NCBI GenBank assembly: GCA_017590115.1
Contig: JAGGNK010013558.1
Location: 15,546,126-15,610,125, forward strand
DNA: 64,000 nucleotides
Direction of reading: 5' to 3'
Source: Montifringilla adamsi
Lineage: Eukaryota; Chordata; Aves; Passeriformes; Passeridae
Shown here: piece by piece, positions 48,885-58,879 of the stretch
Position numbering within the stretch: the first letter of the stretch is position 1
Layout: each line of letters opens with the position of its first letter
The notes under the pieces: generated by a model
The model's database searches: none
Seen by the model: only the letters and a program-made list of their open reading frames with translations
What the model was told of the DNA's origin: nothing
Made by a program: the position numbers and the translations under genes

Positions 48885-49065
48885 CTTAGAACAACTCAAT
48901 TTAGAAAGAGTCTCTGGAGTCATGTGGCTCCAAGCCTCTCCCTCCAGGCTGGTCCAGCCTCTGAGTTAGATCCAAGTTGCAGCACCTGCCTGGGGATGTG
49001 CAGGATGCAGCCACAAGGTCTGTGAAAGCTTCCAAGGCCATTTTGCTGGGAGCAGCTTCTGTTTT
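48885..49065 (-). mobile_element. CR1-like LINE fragment (decayed)
   Basis: TTTAGAAAGAGTCTCTGGAG, then TCATGTGGCTCCAAGCCTCTC and CTGCCTGGGGATGTGCAGG follow the antisense CR1 pattern (GACCTCTGGAGGTCATCTGGTCCAACC...). The 3' tip repeats are not clear. Confidence 0.5.
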
Positions 49066-49069
49066 AAGA

Positions 49070-49880
49070 AAGGAACTACATTTTTGTTCTGCTAATGCAA
49101 TCTTTTAGTTATCTGCTGTCAAACATATAATAATTCTGGCTGTTTATGTAGCTGCTTAAAACTAGCACATAAATTTCAATTAAACAGAAAAATGCAGAGG
49201 AGGGGGAGGCTGTGAGGTTGCCAAGTTTATGGGAATGTATTAATCATTGACCTGGGCAGTATTTAATGCAGTTCTTTCTCATGTTCAGTCCACACTCACT
49301 GACCAGTACACTTCTACCCAAATGTCTATTTCTGCTTACCCCAAAGTCACATAACAAACAAAGAAAACTATTGTCCCTTTGGCTTTATTTCTAGACAAAA
49401 AATACCCAGTATTGATGTGCCTTTCTGTATTTTTATTTGCTGTTTTACAACCTTATAAAAGTCTCTTTTTCTACCTAATACTGCTTTTTAAATGAGTTAA
49501 TGCTAGAAGAAATCAGAATGCATTACCTATATCATCTTTATTGCCTCCTGGTGTTTTGGTATTCCTGGGATGATTTCACTTCCTAATGAACCTCCAAGCC
49601 TGAGACAGTTGAGCCATCTAAGAAATATATCTTGGTTTGGTCTCCTACCCCCTTGGCAGGCTGTAACTTGTGGCAGCACTGAAGCACAGCGACAATTTGG
49701 GAGGTTACCATCAGATAATTCTGCCCACAGTTTTGTTCCCTTATTTGTGTCCCTTCCTTCTTTCTCCTTGCCCTTAGCAAATACCAAATTTTACATGAAT
49801 TTTGTCAAGTTATTTTTTCAGGGTACTGCTAACGGTGCACAGGGGAAAGGTTTGGCTTCCACGGGGCCCACAGCTGTAGG
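49070..49880. other. Unique intergenic DNA, no gene seen
   Basis: Opposed frames at 49570-49905 (plus) and 49527-49787 (minus) overlap and lack known domains. Confidence 0.5.
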
Positions 49881-49884
49881 ACTG

Positions 49885-49932
49885 ACTGACAGCCCCCAGG
49901 ACTGACAGCCCCCAGGACTGACAGCTCCCAGG
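49885..49932 (+). repeat. Minisatellite, 3 x 16 bp
   Basis: ACTGACAGCCCCCAGG is present at 49885-49900 and 49901-49916, and with one change (T for C) at 49917-49932. Confidence 0.95.
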
Positions 49933-49934
49933 CT

Positions 49935-50690
49935 TTCCCCCAACCCCTGCAGGCTGACACCAGAGCTCTCACACCAGATCTCCACCCTACCCATGGAAAC
50001 AGGGGCAGTGCCAGCTGCCTCCTGGAACAGGTGAAATCATCAGGCCTTCTGACAGTGAAAATTTCAGGAGCAATCCATTAGCACAGTGAGCAACTGAGAA
50101 TTTGTATTCCTCAGGGTCACTGGCATCCTCATTGCCCTTTTTTCACTGTACCTTGGCAGAAATTCCAGGCTCAAAAAGGCTGATGGTTAAATGCCCGCTG
50201 CCCAGATATTTTCTTTCACTTTTACTGCATGGCAGAAAATTAAATTCGCATTGGTCCTGTTTTTTTCCCAGAAGTGAAAAATGTCACGAGAGTCATAAAA
50301 CTGCTCCTCAACTTAACTATTACCCCTCCAAACACCCTGTGCAATGCAAGGTTCCTGGGCCAGCTGAGCAGGGTAGGGTGAGTGTTTCAGACCATGCCTG
50401 GGTGTGTCAGACCCTGCTGTCTGCAGTGTTTGGGCTGGTAGAGGCAGAGGTCTGTTGCTAAAATTTATTGTTGAATTTTCCACTTAATGCTGAAGATTTG
50501 CACCAAGACTATTTTTTCTCCCAAAACCCCCTAGATTAGCCTGCTGCCATGAGCATGAGATGCAATATGAGGATGCAAAGCTGAGGAAGAAAGACTCAAG
50601 CACAGAAATGAGATGCAGGCTGTCTTGTCTATTGTATTTCTAATTCTGTTTTTTGTTCCTCTTTGATTTGGTAAATCCCACAGAAAGCAC
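49935..50690. other. Unique intergenic DNA, no gene seen
   Basis: The open frame at 50102-50461 (119 codons) has no recognised domain. Confidence 0.5.
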
Positions 50691-50693
50691 AAA

Positions 50694-50694
50694 A

Positions 50695-50736
<42 letters not shown>

Positions 50737-50746
50737 GGATGAATAG
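50694..50746 (+). repeat. TAGA tetranucleotide microsatellite
   Basis: About ten perfect TAGA units to 50735, followed by imperfect GGAT/GAAT variants to 50746. It explains the SIYLSIYLS-type minus-strand frame at 50531-50770. Likely length-polymorphic. Confidence 0.97.
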
Positions 50747-50749
50747 AGC

Positions 50750-51025
50750 AAATAAATAAACAAGCTCCACACTGTTTGGTTATTTTCCTCACAACAAAAA
50801 ATCTGAAAATTTTTATTCTAAAGGTTGGTGATATTTCTTTACCATGATATTTCTTTTCTGCTCTCTCTGACTATTGACAAAAGTAATCCTGCATGTTCTT
50901 GGTTGAGAAAGTAATATTCTTTGTCTTTCTAACAAAGGTGTTAGTCCTACAGTGTTGGGTCAAAGGGTTACACACTGACCTGTGAAGGGGAAAAAATCTC
51001 CCATAAAATTAATGGCTTTTTGAGT
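50750..51025. other. Unique intergenic DNA
   Basis: Nothing recognised. Confidence 0.5.
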
Positions 51026-51029
51026 TACA

Positions 51030-51350
51030 ATTATTTGCAATTATCTAATTCAGCATAAAAGGCAAACGTGATGTCACAGGGCGTCTGATACTATAAAAGG
51101 TTCTTTTGGTGAAAGGCCTTTGACCCCTTCTAATCCACGCACCAGGTATTGCTGACTTAATTGCCTGAAATGTAAATATAAATTGCTGAAGGTGTCTTTC
51201 TGGTAATTTTATTTATTGCAATTGTTTTTTAATACATGTTTTTGCACTCTGAAGTGTTCTTGTAACATTTCTGTATTATTTTAATGAGCTCTGCATAGAT
51301 ACTTGTAGTTATATAGAAAAAGCAATAACTATTGTGAATTTGATAACATT
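51030..51350. promoter_or_regulatory. Candidate conserved noncoding element with CRE-like, nuclear-receptor and bicoid-like sites
   Basis: TGATGTCA (one change from a CRE) at 51069-51076, palindrome AAAGGCCTTT at 51112-51121 running into TGACCCC (nuclear-receptor half site), and TAATCC at 51131-51136 (OTX/PITX class). Long AT-rich repeat-free flank to the right. Confidence 0.35.
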
Positions 51351-51354
51351 TGCT

Positions 51355-52425
51355 CAGAAGCACATGTGATGGAGGGAACAGTACAGACTTCTTCACGTGT
51401 TCTGTGTGTATATATGCTTGTGTGTTCTGCAGGAAAATGAATTATATCTTCCTGAATATGTCTCAGGAGTAAAATTTTTCACATTTAAAACATATGCAGG
51501 CTTCAAACTTTTAATCCCAGTTGAAAAAATGAGGTAATTTATGCTATTGCTACAATTCTTTCTCTTAGACCTTCTGTCCTTTCAGTCCTTTTAATTCTTT
51601 AGCATCTTATTTAGTTTGGACCCAATAGCATCCCTGTATTGCCAGGCAAGTGTAGCTTAAAGAGACATTGAAGCTGATTTCCTGTGACAAAAACTTAATA
51701 TAAAATTGAGGTAGTGAAAGAGCTAATTTAGAGCTACATGTGTAAAAGAGCAAAAAGAGAAAGAGAATCATGAAAAATGTGAATGAAAGTTTTTCAAATT
51801 TGTTTTTTCCAAGCAGTCCTGTGCAGTTTCCCCTGCAGCCTATGCATGTATCTGCCCTCTGCTATAAAATGTGAGCTTTGCTGCTGTGAATATTTCCTCA
51901 TCTACATCAGGATTTTTTGGTAACCCTGGTGAAATAAAACAAATAGTAATCAAAAAAACCAAAACTTGGTGCAGAAAGCTTTGATGCCTTTTAATTTTAC
52001 ATCGTATTTTAGTGCTGCCAATTAATATGCATTCTTCTCACAGGAGTCTAAAAAATGAGCAGGAAGCAACAAGAATGATTTTACCACCCTAAAAAAACTG
52101 AGCACAGATTCACACTAAAATGACAATTTCAGTCTAAACAATGACAGGCATTGTCTTGCAATAACATCAGAAAATGGAGAAGTTGCTGGCCTGAGGTGAA
52201 TCTCAGGGCAGTGAAGACAACCAACTTTCAAAACATTATTAGCTAACATCAATAACTCTATCTTATTAAAATCTCCAATGATAGCACACATGAAATCACC
52301 TTTGTTAATGGAATACAAATACAATTGCTGAAATCAGGCTGGCTCCTGCTTCAGAAAACATCAAGTAGGGGGCTTGGAAGAGGGGGCACTCAAATATTAA
52401 CACTGGTCAATGACACAAGTGTTGG
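51355..52425. other. Unique AT-rich intergenic DNA
   Basis: No gene, repeat family or RNA recognised. Confidence 0.5.
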
Positions 52426-52426
52426 A

Positions 52427-52490
52427 AAAGAAAGGAACAGAAAGAAGGAAAGAGAAAGGGTGGGGGGAAGAAAGGAAAAAGAAAACTCCA
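52427..52490 (+). repeat. Purine-rich tract
   Basis: AAAGAAAGGAACAGAAAGAA followed by more A/G sequence with G6 (GGTGGGGGG); nearly pyrimidine-free on the plus strand. Confidence 0.85.
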
Positions 52491-52499
52491 ATTAGAAGT

Positions 52500-52690
52500 A
52501 TCCTGGGGTTATTAGAGATAACACTGCTCATATCCAATTAAGATGAAAACCATTTTACCAGTTTAATGTGCCACCTCTGGCAGTTTTGGTTTATTAGTTT
52601 TATCAGACTTCAGAACTGAAACTCACAGTGATATGTATGCTGTGTACTGGAGAGATAAATGTTAAAGCTTAGAGATTAATTAGTATAGAA
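52500..52690. promoter_or_regulatory. Candidate noncoding element
   Basis: GATAA at 52517-52521, CCAATTAAG at 52534-52542, then TTTATTAG and TTATCAG words, repeat-free. Motif-based and weak. Confidence 0.25.
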
Positions 52691-52694
52691 TAAG

Positions 52695-55055
52695 ATGCTT
52701 GAAATGTCGTCTCTGAACCGTGGGCAAACTACACTTTCTTGGGGAAAAATACTCATTTTTGAGGCATTCCCTTTGCAGGGTTACTTTGGATTTTTCAGCA
52801 GGAAATTGCCTACCTGGAACAAGATGTATTAACCTCTTTGCTGCCCATACCTGCAGGTGGGTCAGGTACATTTGGCCCAGCACGAAACCACCCCTCCCTA
52901 CTGGGGAGGAGATGCTGATCTCAGGGCAAAAGCTGAGAGCTGGGTGCTTTGGAGAGCAGGCAACCTTAGCCCTCTGATTCACCTGTTGGACTCAAGATCT
53001 TTTCAGTTTCACCAGTTCTGTCTCATCTGGGGACTCCAGGGAATCAAGAAGGCAAAAAAAAAAAAATTAAAAACCAAACACATGATTTCTTTAATATCTG
53101 GTGTTTCATCAGCCAAAATTATGAGAGAATATTCATGCAAAAGCTAGGAGGCAAAAGGCAACTCTCTTACACAATATGAACCTGGATCTAAGAATAGAGA
53201 TTAGGTGGATGAAAAAAAACAGAATTTGATTGTTGTGGAGGTGACAACACATGATTGCTTTTATAGTGAATAATCACTAGAATAACTGTGAAATCACCAG
53301 AGTAACATCTGTGGTGTACAGGTCTCTAAAGACTAAGAAGTCGGGGCAGCATATTTTTACAAAGCAAATTCTTCCTCTAAGAGTACAAAACTCTCCTACA
53401 GCATTTCCACAACTTCCTCCTCTGGGTGGATCAAAAGTAGGTTTTATTAATCCCACTTCCTAACCAGGATAAAATTAGCAAGTTTGAAAGAAATATGGAA
53501 ATTTAGAACAGAAGTATTTCCTTTTTTTTTTTAACTGAATTTTAAGCCAGAAAAAGCACTGAAAATTGTTTGAGTACTCATTAACTTAGAATATGAAACA
53601 CAGCTCAGTTCTTAATTCTTTTCAAAACAAATGTCCAAAAATGTAATTATGTGAAAAGTGACTGAAGAAGTTGAGAAGCAAGTGGCCTTTTCCAGTGTCT
53701 GCTTGCAGTCACCATACCATGCCCTTGATTCATTTAGGTTGCAAATCTCAATTTAGCAACAGAACAGTTGGGAGGGGTTTGTTGCATTTCTCAGGAAATA
53801 ACTGAGAAATGGATTTTATCTTCTTGATCATCTGACTACTTTGAAAGTTTTAATTGCCTTAATCAAGGTGAGCTATAACAATTTATTGATTACTATCAAT
53901 ACATAAATAAGCAGCCTAAATCAAGGTTGCTAATATTATGGAAAATCCTGTTCCTAAATATCAAGGAAGTCACATCATGGAGTTCACACAAACAGCACTT
54001 ATGCATACACTGAACTATAAGAAACTTTACTGGGTACCCAGCAGTGAAACCTTAAAGTTGATTACCAGAAATCACAATGAGGTTTCTTTTAGAACTGCAG
54101 CCTCAGAAGTAAACACCTTTACACACATATATATGCAAACATAGAGATATATAGATTGTTGTTGCATTTCTTTATCAAGTCTTCTATTTCTATTTCTTTA
54201 TTCATACTCTAGTTCCAACATTTCAAAAGAATTTAAAAATCTACCACAGGACTAGAGACTGGGTAGAGAGAAGTCTAATCCCACTAGTGCCACTAATTTT
54301 CTCTATGACATGGAAAATGGAATCCAGAACAATAAAACTCAGGTAACATAGAGTCATACAGTCTAATGGCAACTATTGCACAGTACTTCAAAAACATTTC
54401 CATTATGAGCATTGACACTCTATATTTTGTGAATTACTTACTATGTTCTGATGTTTGATGTCCTTATATTTTCCACTTTTAGGTTACTACAGGTACAAAG
54501 TTTCAGAAACTTTTCCATGAGCGCATTTTCTTTCCCTATTAGGAAAAAAATATACCAAAAGCTTATAATTCAATTGCATTGTTAATCAATATATTTAATA
54601 ACTTAAATATGGCCTCTGACATCAAATTAACAAATAAAACATCCATTCTAGGATCACTTTTACGTATTCTTAAAATATATAATGAATTAATTGTGAGATT
54701 GAACCCATCACACTTATTTTCACCATCTTCAATATTTGTTGCACTGCAGAATAGGCTGCCCCTTCTTCAGAAGAAAAAAAGACCCTGAAAAATATCTCTG
54801 CTTGTTTAGTCACTGTGATTAATCTAGCTGAAGGTACACGAACAAAAAGAGAAGGGTCTTGAAGTCAAAAGGCCCACAGAGTAGCTGAATCTCTGATTGA
54901 CTTCAAGCAATGTATCCAATTAATGTCCCCCTTCTGCTAAAATCCCTACAATAGTTTCCCTATTTCTCAATCTATTTCTCTCTGAAAGAGTTTCATGTCC
55001 ACCCACATATAAGGCCCATAATTTGTGGCTAAATGGCAGCTGCAGCTCAGTGCTG
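52695..55055. other. Unique AT-rich intergenic DNA, no gene seen
   Basis: Opposed frames at 52680-52982 (minus) and 52720-52977 (plus) overlap and are unrecognised. An A-rich run at 53056-53067. No repeat family. Confidence 0.5.
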
Positions 55056-55059
55056 GAGG

Positions 55060-55400
55060 CCTTTCCTCAAATTGGTCTTTAATTGGTATAATCAGGAGCT
55101 TGAATTATTGGTTCAACCAAAGGAAAAGTATTCATTCGAACCAACAGGATCGCTCTCTCTTTTTCTTTTAAATTAGCAATAAATTAATGACTTTTCAAGA
55201 TGTTAAAGAGAAACTAAAACCTATGCACAAAAGATGGGATTCATTAATAAAAGCCAGTCGGTTTCATTCTCATTAAGGAGAAGAGCGTTTAGGCAGCGAC
55301 TTAAAGTCTTAAAAAAAATAGCTAGGGAGAAGGAGTACAGACTTGGGTGGGTACAATTGAAAATCAAGATAACTTGAACCGTGACCTGAAGAGATCATCA
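55060..55400. promoter_or_regulatory. Candidate conserved noncoding element
   Basis: Repeat-free AT-rich block with TTTAATTGG, TATAATCAGG, an inverted repeat TTGGTT-C-AACCAA (55108-55120), AAATTAGCAATAAATTAATG and CpG-bearing words (ATTCGAACC, GGATCGC, AGTCGG, GAGCGTTT, GCAGCGAC). CpG retention in AT-rich DNA hints at constraint. Confidence 0.35.
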
Positions 55401-55479
55401 ACCTAAGAGGACTTTGGGCTGGCTTCCTTTATCCCATGCAACCTCTTTTCTTTTGCAAATTCTGCTGAATTGTGACAGG

Positions 55480-55516
55480 TTTTTTTGTTTGGGTTTTTGG
55501 GGTTTTCTGGTTTGTT
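55480..55516 (+). repeat. T/G low-complexity tract
   Basis: T7 G T3 G3 T5 G4 T4-type sequence, like the tracts at 4263 and 15679. Confidence 0.85.
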
Positions 55517-55519
55517 CAA

Positions 55520-56570
55520 AAATGTCAGGCACCATCTTCTAATCCTTAAATGTAGCTTGATAAATTAATTCCAGAAACTGAAAGCATTTGACGGGCAGGA
55601 ATTGGATCAACCATTCCTATTATCCTGAAATGGACTCCGCCTCAAAAGCAAGCTCCTGTGAGGGCTCAGGTTGTGTCCTTCCCTCTGTTTATTTAGTGCC
55701 TGGTTTTAACAGAAGAACTCATCTTGGTCAAAGCCTTTGGTCTTTAAAAATCTTTATAAATAGTCAATATGTCAAAATCATCTGCTTTGGTCAGAAAGCC
55801 AGAGTATATAAGTTATAATCTCAGGACTTCTGAGAGCATTTCCAATAACCATTACTTACTTGGGACAGTTAAAATTTAAAAAAAAAAGATGCTTATAAAA
55901 GGCAAGGCCCATCCCCTCCTCTAAAGATTTGTAAGCAATGCCACTCCTGGCCTTTGATTTGAGTAAGGGTACTTCAAGTGATGGTAGGGAACCATTCCCT
56001 AATAAATGCAAAGGTGTGGCTGTGGGCAGCAAAACATTGGCCTTGGTCTCCTTTGCCAACACCTACCTATGCAGAGAGCTCAAAACTGAGCAAGTGGGGA
56101 AATAGCAGCATTTCGCTTCTTCCTGGGGTCAGCAGGGAGGGAGTAGAGCAGTTGTGAGGTCCCTCTCTGGAGGGCTTGTAAGTAGGGATGAAATCTCTTT
56201 TAGACTCATTTTCCAAGCAAAATCATGTGTGGAAAACACAAGAACTTTGTTTGACTGCCCTGTAAATAGGCAAGACTTTGCTATGACATGTCCAGAAGGC
56301 TTTGCAACATCTAAAGAGTTAACAGACATCTGCATCATTAACATATACTACCTTTTCACACAGTACAGCTTCCCACAGTTCCAGGTAAATTTGGATCAAG
56401 GGCATGGACTCAAGAAGAAATCCCATAAAAAGTCCCATGGACTCAAGTGCACTTCCCATTAAGTATCATCTCCTCCAAACTAGCTAAGCATAGGGCCAAC
56501 TCAATTCCTTTCATGTAGCTGATGAAAAGAAGAGAGCTGCCCTGTGCTCCAGTTTTGTGGAGGGATGGAA
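55520..56570. other. Unique intergenic DNA, no gene seen
   Basis: The frame at 56154-56462 (102 codons) has no recognised domain. A near-tandem CCCAT(A/G)...GGACTCAAG repeat at about 56404-56440 is minor. Confidence 0.5.
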
Positions 56571-56574
56571 ATCC

Positions 56575-56720
56575 TACAATCCTGGAATGGAAGGGACCTT
56601 CCAAAGTCATCCAGTCCAACCTCTCTGCAATGAACACAGCCCTCAGCCTACAGGCAGGATTTGCTCTTCTCCTGTCCAGATGTGATCTTAATCCTGCAAA
56701 GAGCTCTGTTACAGTAAGGA
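56575..56720 (-). mobile_element. CR1 LINE 3'-region fragment
   Basis: CCTGGAATGGAAGGGACCTT, CCAAAGTCATCCAGTCCAACC and TCTCTGCAATGAACACAGCC match antisense CR1. Truncated at both ends and diverged after about 56660. Confidence 0.75.
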
Positions 56721-56724
56721 GAAG

Positions 56725-58245
56725 CTGAGGCCTTGTGTCTGGAAGTCTTCAGCTGCTGTTGCTGCAGACGTCAGCAGTGAATTGGAGATACCATCCGTTT
56801 GCTGATTGTATGGGACAAAAGAAGCAAAATTACTATCTACAGCTGAGTCATGTGCTCTTTTAGCTTCCCCCTTTGGAAGAGCAATTTTTCAACCACTTCT
56901 TGCCAGGTCTCAATCAGAGCCCTTCTTAGCTGGAATTACAACAAATAGGAAAATAACGGTGCTTACAGCATTTAATTATCATGGCTGAAATATCATTGTT
57001 GTCTCTCTTGGCCCTGATGTGGGGCTAGAATTCCTTAAGGTGACATTTCCATTGCACAATGAAACATGTTTGACATGAGATTCCTTAAAACCCATCAATT
57101 ATGCATGCTACAAAAACTTGTTATTGTACTCCAAGGACATGATCCAAACACCAATTGTGGTTATTGGAGATCCACAGGACTTGGATCATATCCTAAATCA
57201 ACTCTATGGCCAGCTATCAAAGTAATAGCTTTTTTTCTTTTCATTTCTGACTAGGCTCTTTAAAGGTTGAATCTTTTTCTTCTACTGTCTTAAAAATACA
57301 GATAAAGTCTCTTATTTTATGAATTGTTTCCGTCTTATTTTTTTGTACTTGGGTAAATTAGCAAAATTTAATAATTTCTATATTATAAAGTGTTTGACTA
57401 CATGTGTGTGCACATGTGTAAACCATCCACAAATATGTTTTTAAGGCCACAAAAAATCCCCATATTTTTACATTCATCTTTTCATTAATTAAAAACAGGA
57501 TACTCTGTATTAAAAAAAAAAAAAAAAAAAGTAAAAACCAGGGTTTAAGAATACTAGCCACATAAGAAGCATGAAGTCTGTTGGTACTCGTGCTTTTTAC
57601 TCTCATGTTTTATTAGAAGTCTGAATCCTCCCCCAGATTAAAGGGATGTTGTAGTGTCCTTTCCTTCAGTGAAGTTTGACCAACTTGCTTCACATTTTCT
57701 CCACTCATATGTTACCACCAGGAAATTATTTACAAGCCTCTTATCAAAGTTCTTTTGACACCTAAGAGAGTTGTGAGTTATGTTGACACAGCCCTTCCGC
57801 ATTTACCACCTTGTCATAAAAGTTAGAAAGATTGGCAGAAAAACACCCAATAAGGGAGAAGTTTAGTTAATGCAGTGGATTAGCCATTGCTTTTTTTTTC
57901 CCCTTTTCCTTCCCCTCCCTTTTTAAATTTGAATATTTAACACCAAGAGAGAAACCCGTCCTGTTTTTCAGCTGGAATAACAGCAGTTTCTGTTTCTAAC
58001 CTGGGAAGAATGTGATGGGGATTGAAAAGCACCCCTGTCCTATTGTTAGACTCCCCCAGCACTGATCCTTGCTTTTAACATCATAATGAAGGATGCTCTT
58101 TAGTGGATTATCTTGAGAAGGGATTAACTCCTTCAAGACTTCTTAGGAGGCAAGGTGTTTTGAGCCCTAAATACACACCAATTGCCTGCTTAACTTTTCA
58201 TCTTATTTTGAAAACTGCCCAGCTGGAATTCAAATTCTTTTCCAT
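56725..58245. other. Unique AT-rich DNA with A19 tract
   Basis: A19 at 57512-57530. Small motif-rich patch at about 56955-56985 (AAATAACGG, ATTTAATTATC). No gene or repeat family. Confidence 0.5.
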
Positions 58246-58249
58246 AGAG

Positions 58250-58475
58250 CTGAATTTTCTTAGTAGCAAAGTTTGAGTCAGGGGCAGCAGATGCTAAAAA
58301 TAAATACTGTTCATTTAATCGCGTGCAGCCAAATGTTTCGGATACTTTGCCGAGACAGGCATGGCAGGGTAAGACTCAATCAAAACTTTTGCTGCAAATT
58401 CAGCAAAGCTTTAAATTCTGTCTCTGTCGCTCAGGCACATGAAATAAGCCTCCATGGCCTAACCTCTCCTACAAG
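58250..58475. promoter_or_regulatory. Candidate conserved noncoding element
   Basis: Repeat-free; CATTTAATCGCGTGCAGCC and TTTCGGATACTTTGCCGAG keep four CpGs in AT-rich surroundings. Followed by TGTCTCTGTCGC. Function inferred. Confidence 0.3.
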
Positions 58476-58499
58476 GCTTTTTTTTTTTTAACACGACAG

Positions 58500-58770
58500 A
58501 CAGACATAATATAGTCAGATAGATATAGTGCAGCCCATGACACTCATATAGATTTCATTTTTAATTTGTATTAATATATTACTTTAATAAGGAATTATTA
58601 GGAGTGCACATGGATGTGCCTTTTGATATTTATGCTGCAGTCAGACATCCATGAACACCCACAGGAATGTGCACACATAGAGATACATACACATGTATGG
58701 GTACACACCCTGTGTGTCACTCACAACCCTATTAATAAACACATATATATACATATATANTATATTTGGG
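58500..58770. repeat. AT- and CA-rich simple sequence with an ambiguous base
   Basis: CA-rich words from 58660 and a TA-rich run at 58741-58766 that contains the only N of the window, at 58760. The N most likely marks an unresolved base in a dinucleotide repeat. Confidence 0.8.
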
Positions 58771-58854
58771 ATTTGGCCACTCTGCCTTGGCTTTCAATAT
58801 CATTATCAGCATTGTTTTATGACACATTTGCTGTAAAATACAAAATGCCGAGTC

Positions 58855-58872
58855 AAAAAAAAAAAAAAAAAA
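58855..58872 (+). repeat. Poly(A) tract, 18 nt
   Basis: Uninterrupted A run. Confidence 0.9.
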
Positions 58873-58879
58873 GCACTGG

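Noticed and set aside
50531..50770. SIYLSIYL repeat peptide on the minus strand
   Set aside because: Direct translation of the TAGA microsatellite.
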